64,000 nt of DNA from Flagellimonas hadalis (GTDB lineage: Bacteria > Bacteroidota > Bacteroidia > Flavobacteriales > Flavobacteriaceae): contig NZ_VNIK02000007.1 of the NCBI RefSeq assembly GCF_007785775.2, forward strand, positions 1 to 64,000. Direction: 5' to 3'. Positions within the stretch are counted from its first letter, which is position 1. Every line of letters begins with the position of its first letter. The position numbers and the translations under genes were made by a program. The notes beneath the pieces are model-generated. The model saw nothing but the letters and a program-made list of their open reading frames with translations, searched no databases and had not been told where the DNA came from. This document shows positions 1 to 8,909 of this stretch, in pieces.

Positions 1-78
1 TAATCCGCCCTTGTAATTTATACTCCCAATACCACAAATTCCAACAAGGATGCGTCCACAAAGATTCGTGGCCTCAAA

Positions 79-741
79 ATGATACGGATGTCAGTAGAAA
101 AAACCAATGCGGCAAGAGCTGTAATTGAAATGATAGACGACGGTATGATAGTAGGGTTTGGTTCAGGTTCTATATCTCAAACATGATTGAGTTATTGGAG
201 AAAGCATGTTAAAATAGCCTGATAATCAAAGGAATTGCCTCTTCGTCTGAATCTAAAAAGTTGGCAAATAAGGTTGGTATTCCTATTCTATCCCTTAATG
301 ATGCTCCCCATATCAACATCAATATTGATGGTGCAGATGAATTTGACGGCAAATTACAACTCATAAAAGGGAGGTGGTGTGCTGTTGCGGGAAAAATAAT
401 TGCCCGCTTTGCATCCAAGAATGTTATAATTACAGATTCCAGTAAAAAAGTGCAGCAACTCGGAAGTTTCCCATTGCCTATAGAGGTTATTTCATTTGCC
501 CAAAAGAGAATTTTAGGATGAGTTGTCCCAAATGGGACTAAATCCCATGCTTTGGACAATTAATAATAAAGAATTTAGAACTGATCACAATAATACAATT
601 CTGGACTTGAATATATGGGGGCCCATAGACATTGAATCGTTACAAGCAGCATTGGCCGGAATTGTGGAAACAGGTCTCTTCTTGGATACGACAGACCTTG
701 TAATCATGGGCATTGGAAATGAAACCATTACTTTTCAATAA
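79..741 (+). pseudogene. rpiA: Decayed ribose-5-phosphate isomerase A
   Basis: Three consecutive pieces in different frames read like one RpiA protein. Piece 79-186 gives the N-terminal GFGSGS phosphate-binding loop. Piece 183-521 gives GIASSSESKKLANKVGIP, the active-site motif NIDGADEFDG, LIKG and PLPIEV. Piece 523-741 gives the C-terminal GLNPML, NTILDLN and GIVETGLF. Intact RpiA interconverts ribose-5-phosphate and ribulose-5-phosphate in the pentose phosphate pathway. Here there is a frame change near 181, an in-frame TAA at 210 and another frame change near 515. The KGGGGA loop is also altered (KGRWCA), so the gene cannot make an active enzyme. Several independent lesions argue against simple sequencing error. 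The 78 bases upstream show no recognisable gene. Confidence 0.85.
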
Positions 742-980
742 ACAAAGACCATTGATTTCTAAAGTTTTGATAATAAAAAGATACTCTCTAAAGAAATATC
801 CTCTTTTGAGACACCTTTATTACTAAAAAAGAAAAATCCACCTTTTTGTTTAAGCCCCTCATTTTCGGCTCTTTTTAATCAAAAAAGTAATCCCGGATTT
901 CTCCATGGTCCTATTGGAATCATGGAAATCCCAAAACCCAATGAATCAAAAACAGACGTATATTATATTGAAAATTAACC

Positions 981-1679
981 CTAAAAATATTTGGCAAACC
1001 ATTGGATGCCATCCAAACCTTCCCGAATATTTTTGACTGTGACCTTACTGGGTTTAAAAGAGGTTATCTTGGGGTCGGTCTCAAAGATCTCTTCAATGGA
1101 ATAGGCAATGAAATTCAGTCCAGCTTCCAGTTCCAGTTGGTAATCATAAGTCGCCTCCACCACATCACCGGAAAACTGATATGTGGTCGTACATTGCATG
1201 TTCAAAGTCGTGGCCTGGTCCACATAGATGAGTTCGTAGAAAGTACCCTTTTCAGGGTTATTGTAGGCCTCGTCTTCCAGCCATGGGATCATGTCCTCGC
1301 TGGTCACCGGAAACAATACGCCGGCATACCGTCCTTTATACCACAGTGAAATGGGGTTGATCCGTGCAGCCATAATTTCCGGATACGTCGCTTCCCCCTG
1401 TCCCAAGCAATTGAAAGCAAGGGCATATTTGACATCGCTCACGACCATTTGTTGTTCCTCGTTTTTAGACAGAAAACTATCCTTGGGTGGAAATGTAAAT
1501 TCCAGCGTTCCATCGGCCTTTAATTGTCCTATGAAAATAGATCGGTCAAGTCCCAATGGCCAGATGGCAATATCCATCCCCTTCATCCCTTTTAAGGGGT
1601 TGACAAGTTTTCCCGTTAAGGTCTGGGCACCGCCCAATGTGCAGAGCAGTAAGGTGAGTAGTGTAAATAACTTTTTCAT
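981..1679 (-). CDS. Secreted protein of unknown function
   Basis: A 232-residue protein whose first ~19 residues (MKKLFTLLTLLLCTLGGAQT) form a clear signal peptide with a GGA-Q cleavage site, so it is exported to the periplasm or cell surface. I do not recognise a domain in the mature part, which is rich in Tyr and acidic residues and has no obvious repeats. It is the last of four minus-strand genes for exported proteins (4661 down to 981), separated by 80-150 nt gaps. These are divergent from a two-component system, so the set may be one envelope-related operon controlled by it. That regulatory link is inferred from position only. Confidence 0.7.
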   Translation of the reverse strand: MKKLFTLLTLLLCTLGGAQTLTGKLVNPLKGMKGMDIAIWPLGLDRSIFIGQLKADGTLEFTFPPKDSFLSKNEEQQMVVSDVKYALAFNCLGQGEATYPEIMAARINPISLWYKGRYAGVLFPVTSEDMIPWLEDEAYNNPEKGTFYELIYVDQATTLNMQCTTTYQFSGDVVEATYDYQLELEAGLNFIAYSIEEIFETDPKITSFKPSKVTVKNIREGLDGIQWFAKYF

Positions 1680-1759
1680 CTATTGTGTTTTGGTGTTTCT
1701 GTTTCCTTAACTGTTGGCTTTGTAAAAAACTTTTTAAGGGTTTTCGCTATGGTCATTTT

Positions 1760-2230
1760 TTAGATAATCTTAAAGGTAAGGGTCGTATGGATCGGTTGCG
1801 CATCCCTTTGTGCGGGTTTCATTTCCAAACGAATTTCATAGGTTCCGGGCATCAGCTTCCCTTTGTTGCCATTGGCCGCTTTTTGAAGGAGCGGGATAAA
1901 ATCAAAGGCTTCCACAGGAACATACATATCCCCCGGCAACCAAGGCCAATCAGAACGTTGGCTGCTTCCAATGGTTTTTCCATTGTGGGCAAGGGTCGTT
2001 TTCATCTGGAACAGCACAATGTCCTTATCCCCGGAGGTGTTCTTGAACCGGAACAGGATCTTGTGCTTGCCATCCCTGAAGTTTTTGAAAAGGGATACCG
2101 GTTCCTGTGATTTCCACTCGGTGATCTTGTTCCAGCCTTCCACGTTCAATTTTCCCGAAAGGGATTGGCCGATAACCGTGGAAACAGCAAGGCAAAACAT
2201 AAGGCACAATATATAACGAAAAGATTTCAT
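1760..2230 (-). CDS. Secreted protein of unknown function
   Basis: A 156-residue protein with a signal peptide (MKSFRYILCLMFCLAVSTVIGQ, cleavage after VIG). The mature part is about 135 residues. It contains segments such as KILFRFKNTSGDKDIVLFQMK and ends in a strand-rich tail, consistent with a small beta-sandwich; this fold is inference. No catalytic motif is visible. It lies 80 nt upstream of the neighbouring secreted protein gene at 981-1679 and in the same orientation, so co-transcription is likely. Function unknown. Confidence 0.7.
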   Translation of the reverse strand: MKSFRYILCLMFCLAVSTVIGQSLSGKLNVEGWNKITEWKSQEPVSLFKNFRDGKHKILFRFKNTSGDKDIVLFQMKTTLAHNGKTIGSSQRSDWPWLPGDMYVPVEAFDFIPLLQKAANGNKGKLMPGTYEIRLEMKPAQRDAQPIHTTLTFKII

Positions 2231-2378
2231 ATGAATTTATATTGATATTTTTCAGGTTTTTGTGTCTCCTTCCGACACAACAGGCCATATTGGCCGTAAT
2301 CGGTCTAAAACACCTGCCGAACCGAAAATAAAGAGTTGACAATTTCATTTTCAATTGGGCAGATGCATCCGTTCCATT

Positions 2379-3632
2379 TTACTCCACTGCGGTCACGGTG
2401 AAGGTATAGGGCGTTGTCCAAGTGTCCGGCAAAGGTTCATCAAGGTTGAGGTCGGCTGTTTTGCCATCGTTCATAAACGTACGTGCCCGCACATAGTAGG
2501 TACCCGCATCAAGTGTGGCATTGGTGGTCTTAAAGTACAGTGCCCCATCTTCCTTGTCTCCCGGCATACCTGAAATGGGCGTTAACGTGGTCACGATCTC
2601 CCCCCTACTTTCTCTATATACATTGAGGTCGATGAAATCATCGGAAGGGCTTTGCAGCAATTGTACCTGCAATCTGGCCGGTTGGAACAGGACCACTTTG
2701 TAATAGTCATCCTGTTCTTCCTGGATACCATAGCCCTCATTGTTCTTGTTCGCATAGGCCTCAATGACCTCATCCTTTGGGATGAACTTGGCCTCATCAA
2801 AATTGTCATTGGGTTCATAGCAGTCCATGATACCCACATATTCCCATGATATTCTATACGGTTCCGGATAAACATCCGATGGTGGTGATGCATTGTAAAA
2901 AGGTCTTGCCATGACGTCATAGGCAATGCCCGGATGCGCCGAAAAGGCCACTTTTCTGGTAAGGGGGGTATCGGTTCCGGCTGACGTACCGTTGATGACG
3001 GGAACCTCTTCGCCAGAAACCGAAATAGCTATCCACGGTTGGGAAGGAAGGGGCCCTGTTGATTCCAAGGTAACGATATAATACCCCCCTGCCGGATCCG
3101 TCGATACCGGGAGCAATCCGGGAAACTCATCCTCTTCACCAGCTTCCACCCATAGATCATCCTTTGCCATGGAAAAAGCATCCGGCTCATAAGGTTCACA
3201 TTCGTGCAGCTCGGCAATGGGAGCGATAAATGTCCTGACCCATTTTTGGACATTGCCCGTACCGGGGCTATTGACACTGATTCTCAAGGTGTCGTCCGAG
3301 CCCATTTCCATGAACCCGCTGTAATAATTCTGGTCAGAGCCCAGTTCACCGTGTTCGTAATTGGTTTCCCCGGTGGCCTCAATGTCTTTCCATTTGATGT
3401 TGTTTTCCTGTAGGCTGGTGTTTGCCGGGTCGGTCAGCACACCCTGGTCGTTGGTGACCGTGACTTCCATACCGTTGGCATCGGGGTTATTGCCCCCTAC
3501 CCTGTACCATTTTCCCTGCAGCGCATCGAGGTTATATTGCGGTTGCGGGTCATCATTCTCCCCGTCGGAGGAACAACTGCCCACTATCAAGGCCAAGGTG
3601 AACAAATACATGATTTTTGTTGAGGTTTTCAT
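2379..3632 (-). CDS. Lipoprotein with a PPC-like C-terminal region
   Basis: The start at 3632 was chosen because it gives a classic lipoprotein signal (MKTSTKIMYLFTLALIVGSC, lipid-modified Cys20). An in-frame start 51 nt upstream would add an unnatural leader. The mature N-terminus is acidic (SSDGENDD), as usual for surface-directed Bacteroidota lipoproteins. The last ~120 residues (CYEPNDNFDEAKFI, then DDYYKVVLFQPARLQVQL, then DLNVY) resemble a bacterial pre-peptidase C-terminal (PPC) domain, a beta-sandwich often found on secreted enzymes. A weaker, similar block starts with HECEPYEPD near the middle. No enzyme domain is visible. It is part of the secreted-protein cluster 981-4661. Confidence 0.75.
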   Translation of the reverse strand: MKTSTKIMYLFTLALIVGSCSSDGENDDPQPQYNLDALQGKWYRVGGNNPDANGMEVTVTNDQGVLTDPANTSLQENNIKWKDIEATGETNYEHGELGSDQNYYSGFMEMGSDDTLRISVNSPGTGNVQKWVRTFIAPIAELHECEPYEPDAFSMAKDDLWVEAGEEDEFPGLLPVSTDPAGGYYIVTLESTGPLPSQPWIAISVSGEEVPVINGTSAGTDTPLTRKVAFSAHPGIAYDVMARPFYNASPPSDVYPEPYRISWEYVGIMDCYEPNDNFDEAKFIPKDEVIEAYANKNNEGYGIQEEQDDYYKVVLFQPARLQVQLLQSPSDDFIDLNVYRESRGEIVTTLTPISGMPGDKEDGALYFKTTNATLDAGTYYVRARTFMNDGKTADLNLDEPLPDTWTTPYTFTVTAVE

Positions 3633-3719
3633 AGATATACTAATTAGTGATGTTTCCGTTGTGATAAAAATTGGCATCCACATGGTGGTAATACTGGGAT
3701 GCTTTAAATGTTAAATGGA

Positions 3720-4661
3720 TCAGTCCAAAAGGCCCAATAGTTCCTTGACCTCGTCATAGCCCATTTGCTGCCATGCCTTTGCATCCAAGACGTCCTTTTC
3801 CCCAGCTTTGGCAGCATTTATCTGAATACCGGCCGGAATGAGCACATAGCGCAACTTATAGTTGCCTGTCAGGTCTCTTATATCTTCTGGTAGTGCCGTA
3901 GTGCCGGACGGCCTTCGGACACTAAGATAGAAGTAGTTAAAACCCGGATTATCGCGTAAATACCAACGGGCATGCCAGTTAGAGGTAATGTCTGTGTAAG
4001 GTAACTGGTTTGTCCAAGCACCATTGATGGACAAGTAGACCAATAATACGCCACCGGAGGCCGTCATGCTTGTCAAGTCACTATAGCCTACGGCATTCAA
4101 TATGGGTGCGGGAATGGAGTATGCCGCTTCACGAAGATAAGACACAGCTGTATTGGTCCAGGGCTTCAAGTTTGTCCAAGTACTTGCCACCACATTGGCC
4201 GTGCCCTTGAGGTTGATGGGGGTGCCCCACCCAGAAGCTGACTTGGGACCAAAAAGATCTCCGGATTCTTGGTTGAGGAAGTAATCCCCCTCGGCCCCTT
4301 CCCCAATTGAGGGATCGACCGTACCACTGAGAAACTGGCTCCCCGGCGCCCCGGCATCGCCCTGATCGCCTTTTTCCCCTTTCAATTGGAGCGGTGTGCC
4401 CCAACCGGAATCGGTTTTGGGCCCGTAGAGTTCACTGCCCGCCCCATCCAGGTACATATCGCCGTCATTACCCAAGGTTTCCGCAGGAGCACCATTGCCA
4501 AATAGGATAAGTGCCCCATCCTTTCCGGGAATGCCCTGGGGGCCCATGGGACCTGTTTCCCCGGTTTCACCTTGGGGACCCGTGACGGTTTCCTCACTGC
4601 ATGACGCAAGGAGCAATACCGCCATATATAAAAATAGAGTGTAAAATCGTGTGGTTTTCAT
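3720..4661 (-). CDS. Collagen-like repeat lipoprotein
   Basis: Start at 4661 gives a lipoprotein signal (MKTTRFYTLFLYMAVLLLASC, Cys21). An in-frame start 33 nt upstream is less likely. A short Gly-X-Y collagen-like run follows (GPQGETGETGPMGPQGIPG), and another fragment (GEKGDQGDAGAPG) lies near residue 95. Two imperfect ~45-residue repeats of the type GD-Y-L...G.LYGPK...GWGTP..LKG flank that second run. The C-terminal ~140 residues are a different, unrecognised domain. Collagen-like lipoproteins are commonly surface-exposed structural or adhesive proteins, but the role here is unknown. It is the first gene of the four-gene minus-strand cluster and is divergent from the sensor kinase at 4912. 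Confidence 0.8.
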   Translation of the reverse strand: MKTTRFYTLFLYMAVLLLASCSEETVTGPQGETGETGPMGPQGIPGKDGALILFGNGAPAETLGNDGDMYLDGAGSELYGPKTDSGWGTPLQLKGEKGDQGDAGAPGSQFLSGTVDPSIGEGAEGDYFLNQESGDLFGPKSASGWGTPINLKGTANVVASTWTNLKPWTNTAVSYLREAAYSIPAPILNAVGYSDLTSMTASGGVLLVYLSINGAWTNQLPYTDITSNWHARWYLRDNPGFNYFYLSVRRPSGTTALPEDIRDLTGNYKLRYVLIPAGIQINAAKAGEKDVLDAKAWQQMGYDEVKELLGLLD

Positions 4662-4718
4662 GTTGAGGTTTTTTGAAATGTCTAATGAAAACAAACTTAG
4701 CCGTTCACACTTCCCCTA

Positions 4719-4818
4719 AAAACCCTGATTTAGAATTTGGCCTGTCCAACTTAGAATTCGGAAATGGTGTCTTTAGGCACCAAATTCTAGTCCACAATGG
4801 CCAAACCCTAATTTGTGG
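4719..4818. promoter_or_regulatory. Divergent promoter region with AAACCCTRATTT direct repeats
   Basis: Between the lipoprotein gene (start 4661) and the sensor kinase gene (start 4912) there are two direct copies of AAACCCTRATTT: AAACCCTGATTT at 4720-4731 and AAACCCTAATTT at 4803-4814. The same region has two inverted repeats: TAGAATTTGG at 4731-4740 with CCAAATTCTA near 4780-4789, and CCACAA near 4792 with TTGTGG near 4813. Direct repeats in front of a LytTR system are consistent with autoregulatory binding sites, but this is inference from position. Confidence 0.35.
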
Positions 4819-4911
4819 TGCAGGGGATGGAATCATTTTATATATTGGAGGGATCATTGGAGGCCCTGACAACCCGGTCTTTCGTGCCTATGCGATTTCA
4901 AACATGGAAAA

Positions 4912-6945
4912 ATGGAAAAAATAGCCCCGGTCATTGTTTTTCTCCTTGCGGGGCTGTGTTCCCTTTCCGCACAGATTAGGGCCGATTCCCTTCCTTCCCG
5001 AGTGGACCTTGTGGGCCATCCGGAAGTACAGGCTTTGCGGAGCAGCCGGGAGGAATCCCTTGAAAAAATCTTGAAAACCGATGGTTGGAAAGCGTATGAT
5101 TCCTCTTTTGCCACCACCCCGGAAACGGCAATCTGGATCAAGTTCCCGCTTGAAAACACCACACGTGATTCGCTTAGCACTTACCTCTTTTACAGCGGTT
5201 TCCACATGGATTTGTACCTGCAAAATGATGGGGAATTCGAGCATTTCAAAAATGGTTACTTAATCCCCTTGGGAGAACGTTCTGAGCCCAAATGGTATTT
5301 TTTTACAGCATTGGAACTATTGCCCTTGCAGCGGTCCCTATGCTATATCCGTATCGTCAATGACTACAAAACGGGCCGTACCAACATGCCGATCTTGTAT
5401 TCCAGGCCCGACTATTTGGATTTTATGGACGGGGTCAGATCAGAGGAAGCCCCTTCCATTGCCTTTATCTATACCTATATCATTTCGCTCTGCTGTATCC
5501 TTGTATTTGCCTTGGCCTTTTGGTTTCGCTTGCGCAAGCGGGTCTATTTCTATTATCTCGGCTATCTTTTCTTTCAAATTTTATATGCCTTTGCGATATT
5601 GCAAGCCACTCTGGCAACGGTAGGGAACCTCGGAATGTATGCACCACAACTTTCCAACACCGCCATAGAAACAGCCCAGTTTACCTTTATAGGTTTTTAC
5701 ATTTTCTTTATCCTTTATTTACTGGAAATCAAAACCTTTGACCAAAACCTATCAAAGGCTTTGGTGGGTTTGGCCATTCTCTGTTTTACATATGCCCTGC
5801 TCAATATAATTCTCATCTTTCATCAAGGTTTGTACAGTGAAACCAGGTCAATGGCATCCTTAATTGTCCGCCTCATTGTCCTGCCACTGAATGTTGCCCT
5901 ATTCATTTGGATTATATTTAAAGTGAAGCATCCGCTCATGAAATATTTTGTGTTGGGACAGAGCCTGTTTTTTATCGGTGCTCTTGTTTCCTCCTTTATT
6001 CACTACAACAAATTGCATTTGGTGCCGGATGGTATGTTCAATTTTCCACACGCACAGCACATCATCTTCCAAGCAGGGCTTCTGGGCGAAGTGTTCTGCT
6101 TCTCCATAGCGCTTGGGGAAAAGGTCTTCCTCATCCAAAAGGAAAAGGACAGGGCCAGCCAAAAATTGATCGAGCAACTGCAACAGAACCAGATCATGGA
6201 GGAAAAGATGCGCAAGGAACTGGACGAGCAGGTACAGCAAAAAACCGAAGAGTTGATCAAGCTCTATTCGGAAATGGAAAAGCAAAAGGAAGAACAGATC
6301 AAGAGATCCTTTGCTGAACGTCTCCGCGACATGAAAATGTTGGCCCTTCGCTCCCAGATGAACCCCCATTTCATTTTCAACAGTCTCAATGCCCTCAAAA
6401 ACCTCGTCATGTTGTCACGGGAGGAGGATGCCATCCAATATCTGGACAATTTTTCGGTGCTGCTCCGCACGATATTACAGAACAGCAGCAAAAATACCAT
6501 TACCGTGGAAGAGGAACTGGAGATGCTGGAACTCTACCTCTCCTTGGAAAAAAGTCGTTTGGGCGAGGATTTCTCCTATACCATCCAGTGTGACTCGCGC
6601 GAGGCACTCTCACAATTTACCATCCCTCCCCTATTGTTGCAGCCCTTTGTGGAAAATGCTATATGGCACGGGCTGCATCCCAGCGGAAAGCCCGAAAAAA
6701 AACTTTCGGTCACGTTCGACACCTCACAGCAACTTCAGATCACCATCGAGGACAATGGAGTTGGGCGAAAGGAAAGTGGCAAAGCCAAAAAGACACATCC
6801 ATCTGCGGGGACACGCATCACCCAAGAGCGATTGTCCCTCTACAACCATATCAGCGAGGCCAAAATGCACCTGGACATTTTGGATCTTGAAAACGACAAG
6901 GGCATGCCAGAGGGCACCCGCATAACCATAACCTATAACGGATAA
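4912..6945 (+). CDS. 7TM-DISM sensor histidine kinase, LytS/YehU type
   Basis: A 677-residue membrane sensor kinase. A signal peptide (residues 1-20) is followed by a periplasmic 7TMR-DISMED2-like domain (about 25-175), seven transmembrane segments (about 180-400) and a coiled coil rich in Glu, Lys and Gln (about 405-475). A His_kinase domain follows with the phospho-acceptor in RSQMNPHFIFNSLNALKNL (His486). It ends in an ATP-binding domain with the N-box ENAIWHG and G-box EDNGVGRKES. Such kinases sense extracellular ligands and phosphorylate a LytTR response regulator. That regulator is encoded directly downstream, starting 2 nt after this stop. The neighbouring exported-protein genes are plausible targets. 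Confidence 0.92.
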   Translation: MEKIAPVIVFLLAGLCSLSAQIRADSLPSRVDLVGHPEVQALRSSREESLEKILKTDGWKAYDSSFATTPETAIWIKFPLENTTRDSLSTYLFYSGFHMDLYLQNDGEFEHFKNGYLIPLGERSEPKWYFFTALELLPLQRSLCYIRIVNDYKTGRTNMPILYSRPDYLDFMDGVRSEEAPSIAFIYTYIISLCCILVFALAFWFRLRKRVYFYYLGYLFFQILYAFAILQATLATVGNLGMYAPQLSNTAIETAQFTFIGFYIFFILYLLEIKTFDQNLSKALVGLAILCFTYALLNIILIFHQGLYSETRSMASLIVRLIVLPLNVALFIWIIFKVKHPLMKYFVLGQSLFFIGALVSSFIHYNKLHLVPDGMFNFPHAQHIIFQAGLLGEVFCFSIALGEKVFLIQKEKDRASQKLIEQLQQNQIMEEKMRKELDEQVQQKTEELIKLYSEMEKQKEEQIKRSFAERLRDMKMLALRSQMNPHFIFNSLNALKNLVMLSREEDAIQYLDNFSVLLRTILQNSSKNTITVEEELEMLELYLSLEKSRLGEDFSYTIQCDSREALSQFTIPPLLLQPFVENAIWHGLHPSGKPEKKLSVTFDTSQQLQITIEDNGVGRKESGKAKKTHPSAGTRITQERLSLYNHISEAKMHLDILDLENDKGMPEGTRITITYNG

Positions 6946-6947
6946 CC

Positions 6948-7706
6948 ATGGCCAATATCATTATCATCGATGACGAAATGCACTGCGTGAACGTATTGAA
7001 AAACCTCATCACCAAGGTGCATCCCGACTACAAGATCGCGGGGACGTTCTGCAACTCCATCCAAGGTTTGGAGTATCTTCAAGCCCATACCCCCGATCTT
7101 TTGTTCCTGGACATTGAGATGCCCAACCTGAACGGTTTTGCGCTGCTGGACAAAATCCTGCCCATCGATTTTGATATTATTTTCACGACGGCCTATGACC
7201 AATATGCCATTCGGGCGTTTCAGTACAGCGCCATCAATTATCTGTTAAAGCCCATTACCGAAAAAAGTATAGTGCAGGCATTGTCAAATTGGGAAAAACG
7301 CCGCAAGAAAACCTATCCTGAACAATGGGAACTATTGCGGCACAATCTGAAGGGCACGGTGAAGGACCTGTCCAAGATTGCCCTGCCCACTGGTGCCGGA
7401 TACCATATTGTCGAGATCAAGGACATTGTGCGCTGCGAATCGGATAACAATTACACCAACTTTTTTTTTGATGATGGAAATAAGCTGCTCATTTGCCGGA
7501 CGCTGAAGGAAATTGAGGAAATGTTACAGGACTATGGCTTCCTGCGTGTGCACCAATCCCATTTGATCAATCCCCAATTTGTCAAGGGTATTTTGAAAAG
7601 GGACGGGGGCACCGTGATGATGAAAGACGATAGGGAAATCCCCGTCTCACGGCAAAAAAGGAATGAAATAAACGGCATCCTGGAGTCCATGTTGCGGTTT
7701 AAATAA
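6948..7706 (+). CDS. LytTR-family response regulator
   Basis: A 252-residue regulator. The N-terminal receiver domain (about 1-120) has the acidic pair in IIIIDDE, the phospho-acceptor Asp55 in LLFLDIEMP, the TTAYDQYA switch Thr and the Lys in LLKP. The C-terminal LytTR DNA-binding domain (about 150-250) shows the signature VRCESDNNYT followed by FLRVHQSHLINP. It receives phosphate from the kinase encoded 2 nt upstream; the two genes form an operon. LytTR proteins usually bind paired direct repeats, and candidate repeats lie upstream of the kinase gene. Confidence 0.95.
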   Translation: MANIIIIDDEMHCVNVLKNLITKVHPDYKIAGTFCNSIQGLEYLQAHTPDLLFLDIEMPNLNGFALLDKILPIDFDIIFTTAYDQYAIRAFQYSAINYLLKPITEKSIVQALSNWEKRRKKTYPEQWELLRHNLKGTVKDLSKIALPTGAGYHIVEIKDIVRCESDNNYTNFFFDDGNKLLICRTLKEIEEMLQDYGFLRVHQSHLINPQFVKGILKRDGGTVMMKDDREIPVSRQKRNEINGILESMLRFK

Positions 7707-8909
7707 GTTGGAAAATATAGGAAGCGTATTGCCTCTTGAGGGTGTTGGTCCTCTTTATTGACCTACAAATTAAAACCACGCCTAAGATGATATATGATCA
7801 AAACGATCTTCTCATTTCCCAACCTATATCAGCCCCTTGATCTAAAATCTTCAAGGTGAGAGGTTTCTATGATGCCAACATCAAAGACCCGTAAATTATA
7901 TGGAGTGTTTCATTTCCTTTGGGTGATCATAAAAAAATGAAGTCAGGTGTAATTGATAAATGGACTAAAGAATTAATATATGAACACCTGCAAAAAACGG
8001 GCATGGCATACCATCTTCGCCGGAAAAAAATGAACACAGCAAAATAACCAACAAAGTGCTGACCTGCAATATACTACAACGAAATATAGGGTGGTTCATT
8101 CTGCCGTTTTCAGTGGCTCCCATTATCCGTGCCATGCAATATTGACCATTTTATGTAAAATCCGGTAAAAAAATTAAATTTAAAACACAAAGTGAGCAAG
8201 CGTAAGTCATTGAAAATGGGCTATTTTGCTAAAAAGTTCAAGTCCCGTCCAACCTAAATTCAATCAAAATACCTTAAAATAAATGCTTACAGTTTTTTTT
8301 CAATTTCATTGATGCCAAAAAGTGCCAATTTTCACCATCTATAAAGATGGGCAATTAGCATTCCACCTTTTGAAAAGTGCTCTCAGCATTCAATGTATTC
8401 AGCTGTTTTATAATCTACTGAAATGATTCGTCAACATTTGATTTTTATCTCTTCCGACAAATCGTTCCAAACCCTCGCCAATGTTTGGATGAATGAACAT
8501 ATTTTTCTATCCAATCGACAGATCACTTGCAAAAGGTTTCAGCTTACTATCCAAATAAACCAACTTCATTTACGGCATCTATCAATATACATGGGAGAAC
8601 CAACGTTGCATCATCCCCGTGGATGGTTTATTTGAGCCCCAAAACAATAAAAATTTAAGTTGATTATTATATTCATTTGACTCAATATAAGCTAGCAACT
8701 TGTTAGCAGGCCAGTGTATAAAATGATTACTACTACTTGCCCTAACTTCTGGAGTATCTGCAATCTCCTGACACCTTTATTGAATAGTTTACAAAAAGCC
8801 AATATAAATATTTAAAAAAGTTAAATTATATTTTATTATATTTATTTTTATATTTTATAATTGTTTTTTATTATTTCTTTTAATTTTATTTAATTTCAAA
8901 TGAGATATC
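7707..8909. other. Gene-poor AT-rich region
   Basis: About 1.2 kb without a convincing gene. Frames are broken and no segment reads like a known protein. It contains an insertion-element-like relic at 8015-8149. The last ~100 bases before the metallophosphoesterase gene are extremely AT-rich (runs of TTTATTATATTTATTTT), typical of a Bacteroidota promoter or leader. I do not see a clear TAnnTTTG box there. The stretch looks like degraded DNA. Confidence 0.5.
8015..8149. repeat. Degenerate repeat, copy 1 (possible insertion-element end)
   Basis: Begins CTTCGCCGG and aligns over about 120 bases with 32086-32203. Shared blocks are CTTCGCCGG, TGAACAC, CCAACA, AAATAT, GTGGCTC, CCGTTTT and TTGACCAT. 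The GGTCAAAATTGAACAC-like core of copy 2 resembles the terminal repeats of IS21-type elements in Bacteroidota, but no transposase reading frame remains near either copy. The family assignment is tentative. Confidence 0.4.

Noticed and set aside
8423..8635. Open frame of 70 codons in the gene-poor region
   Set aside because: No recognisable motif and surrounded by degraded DNA.
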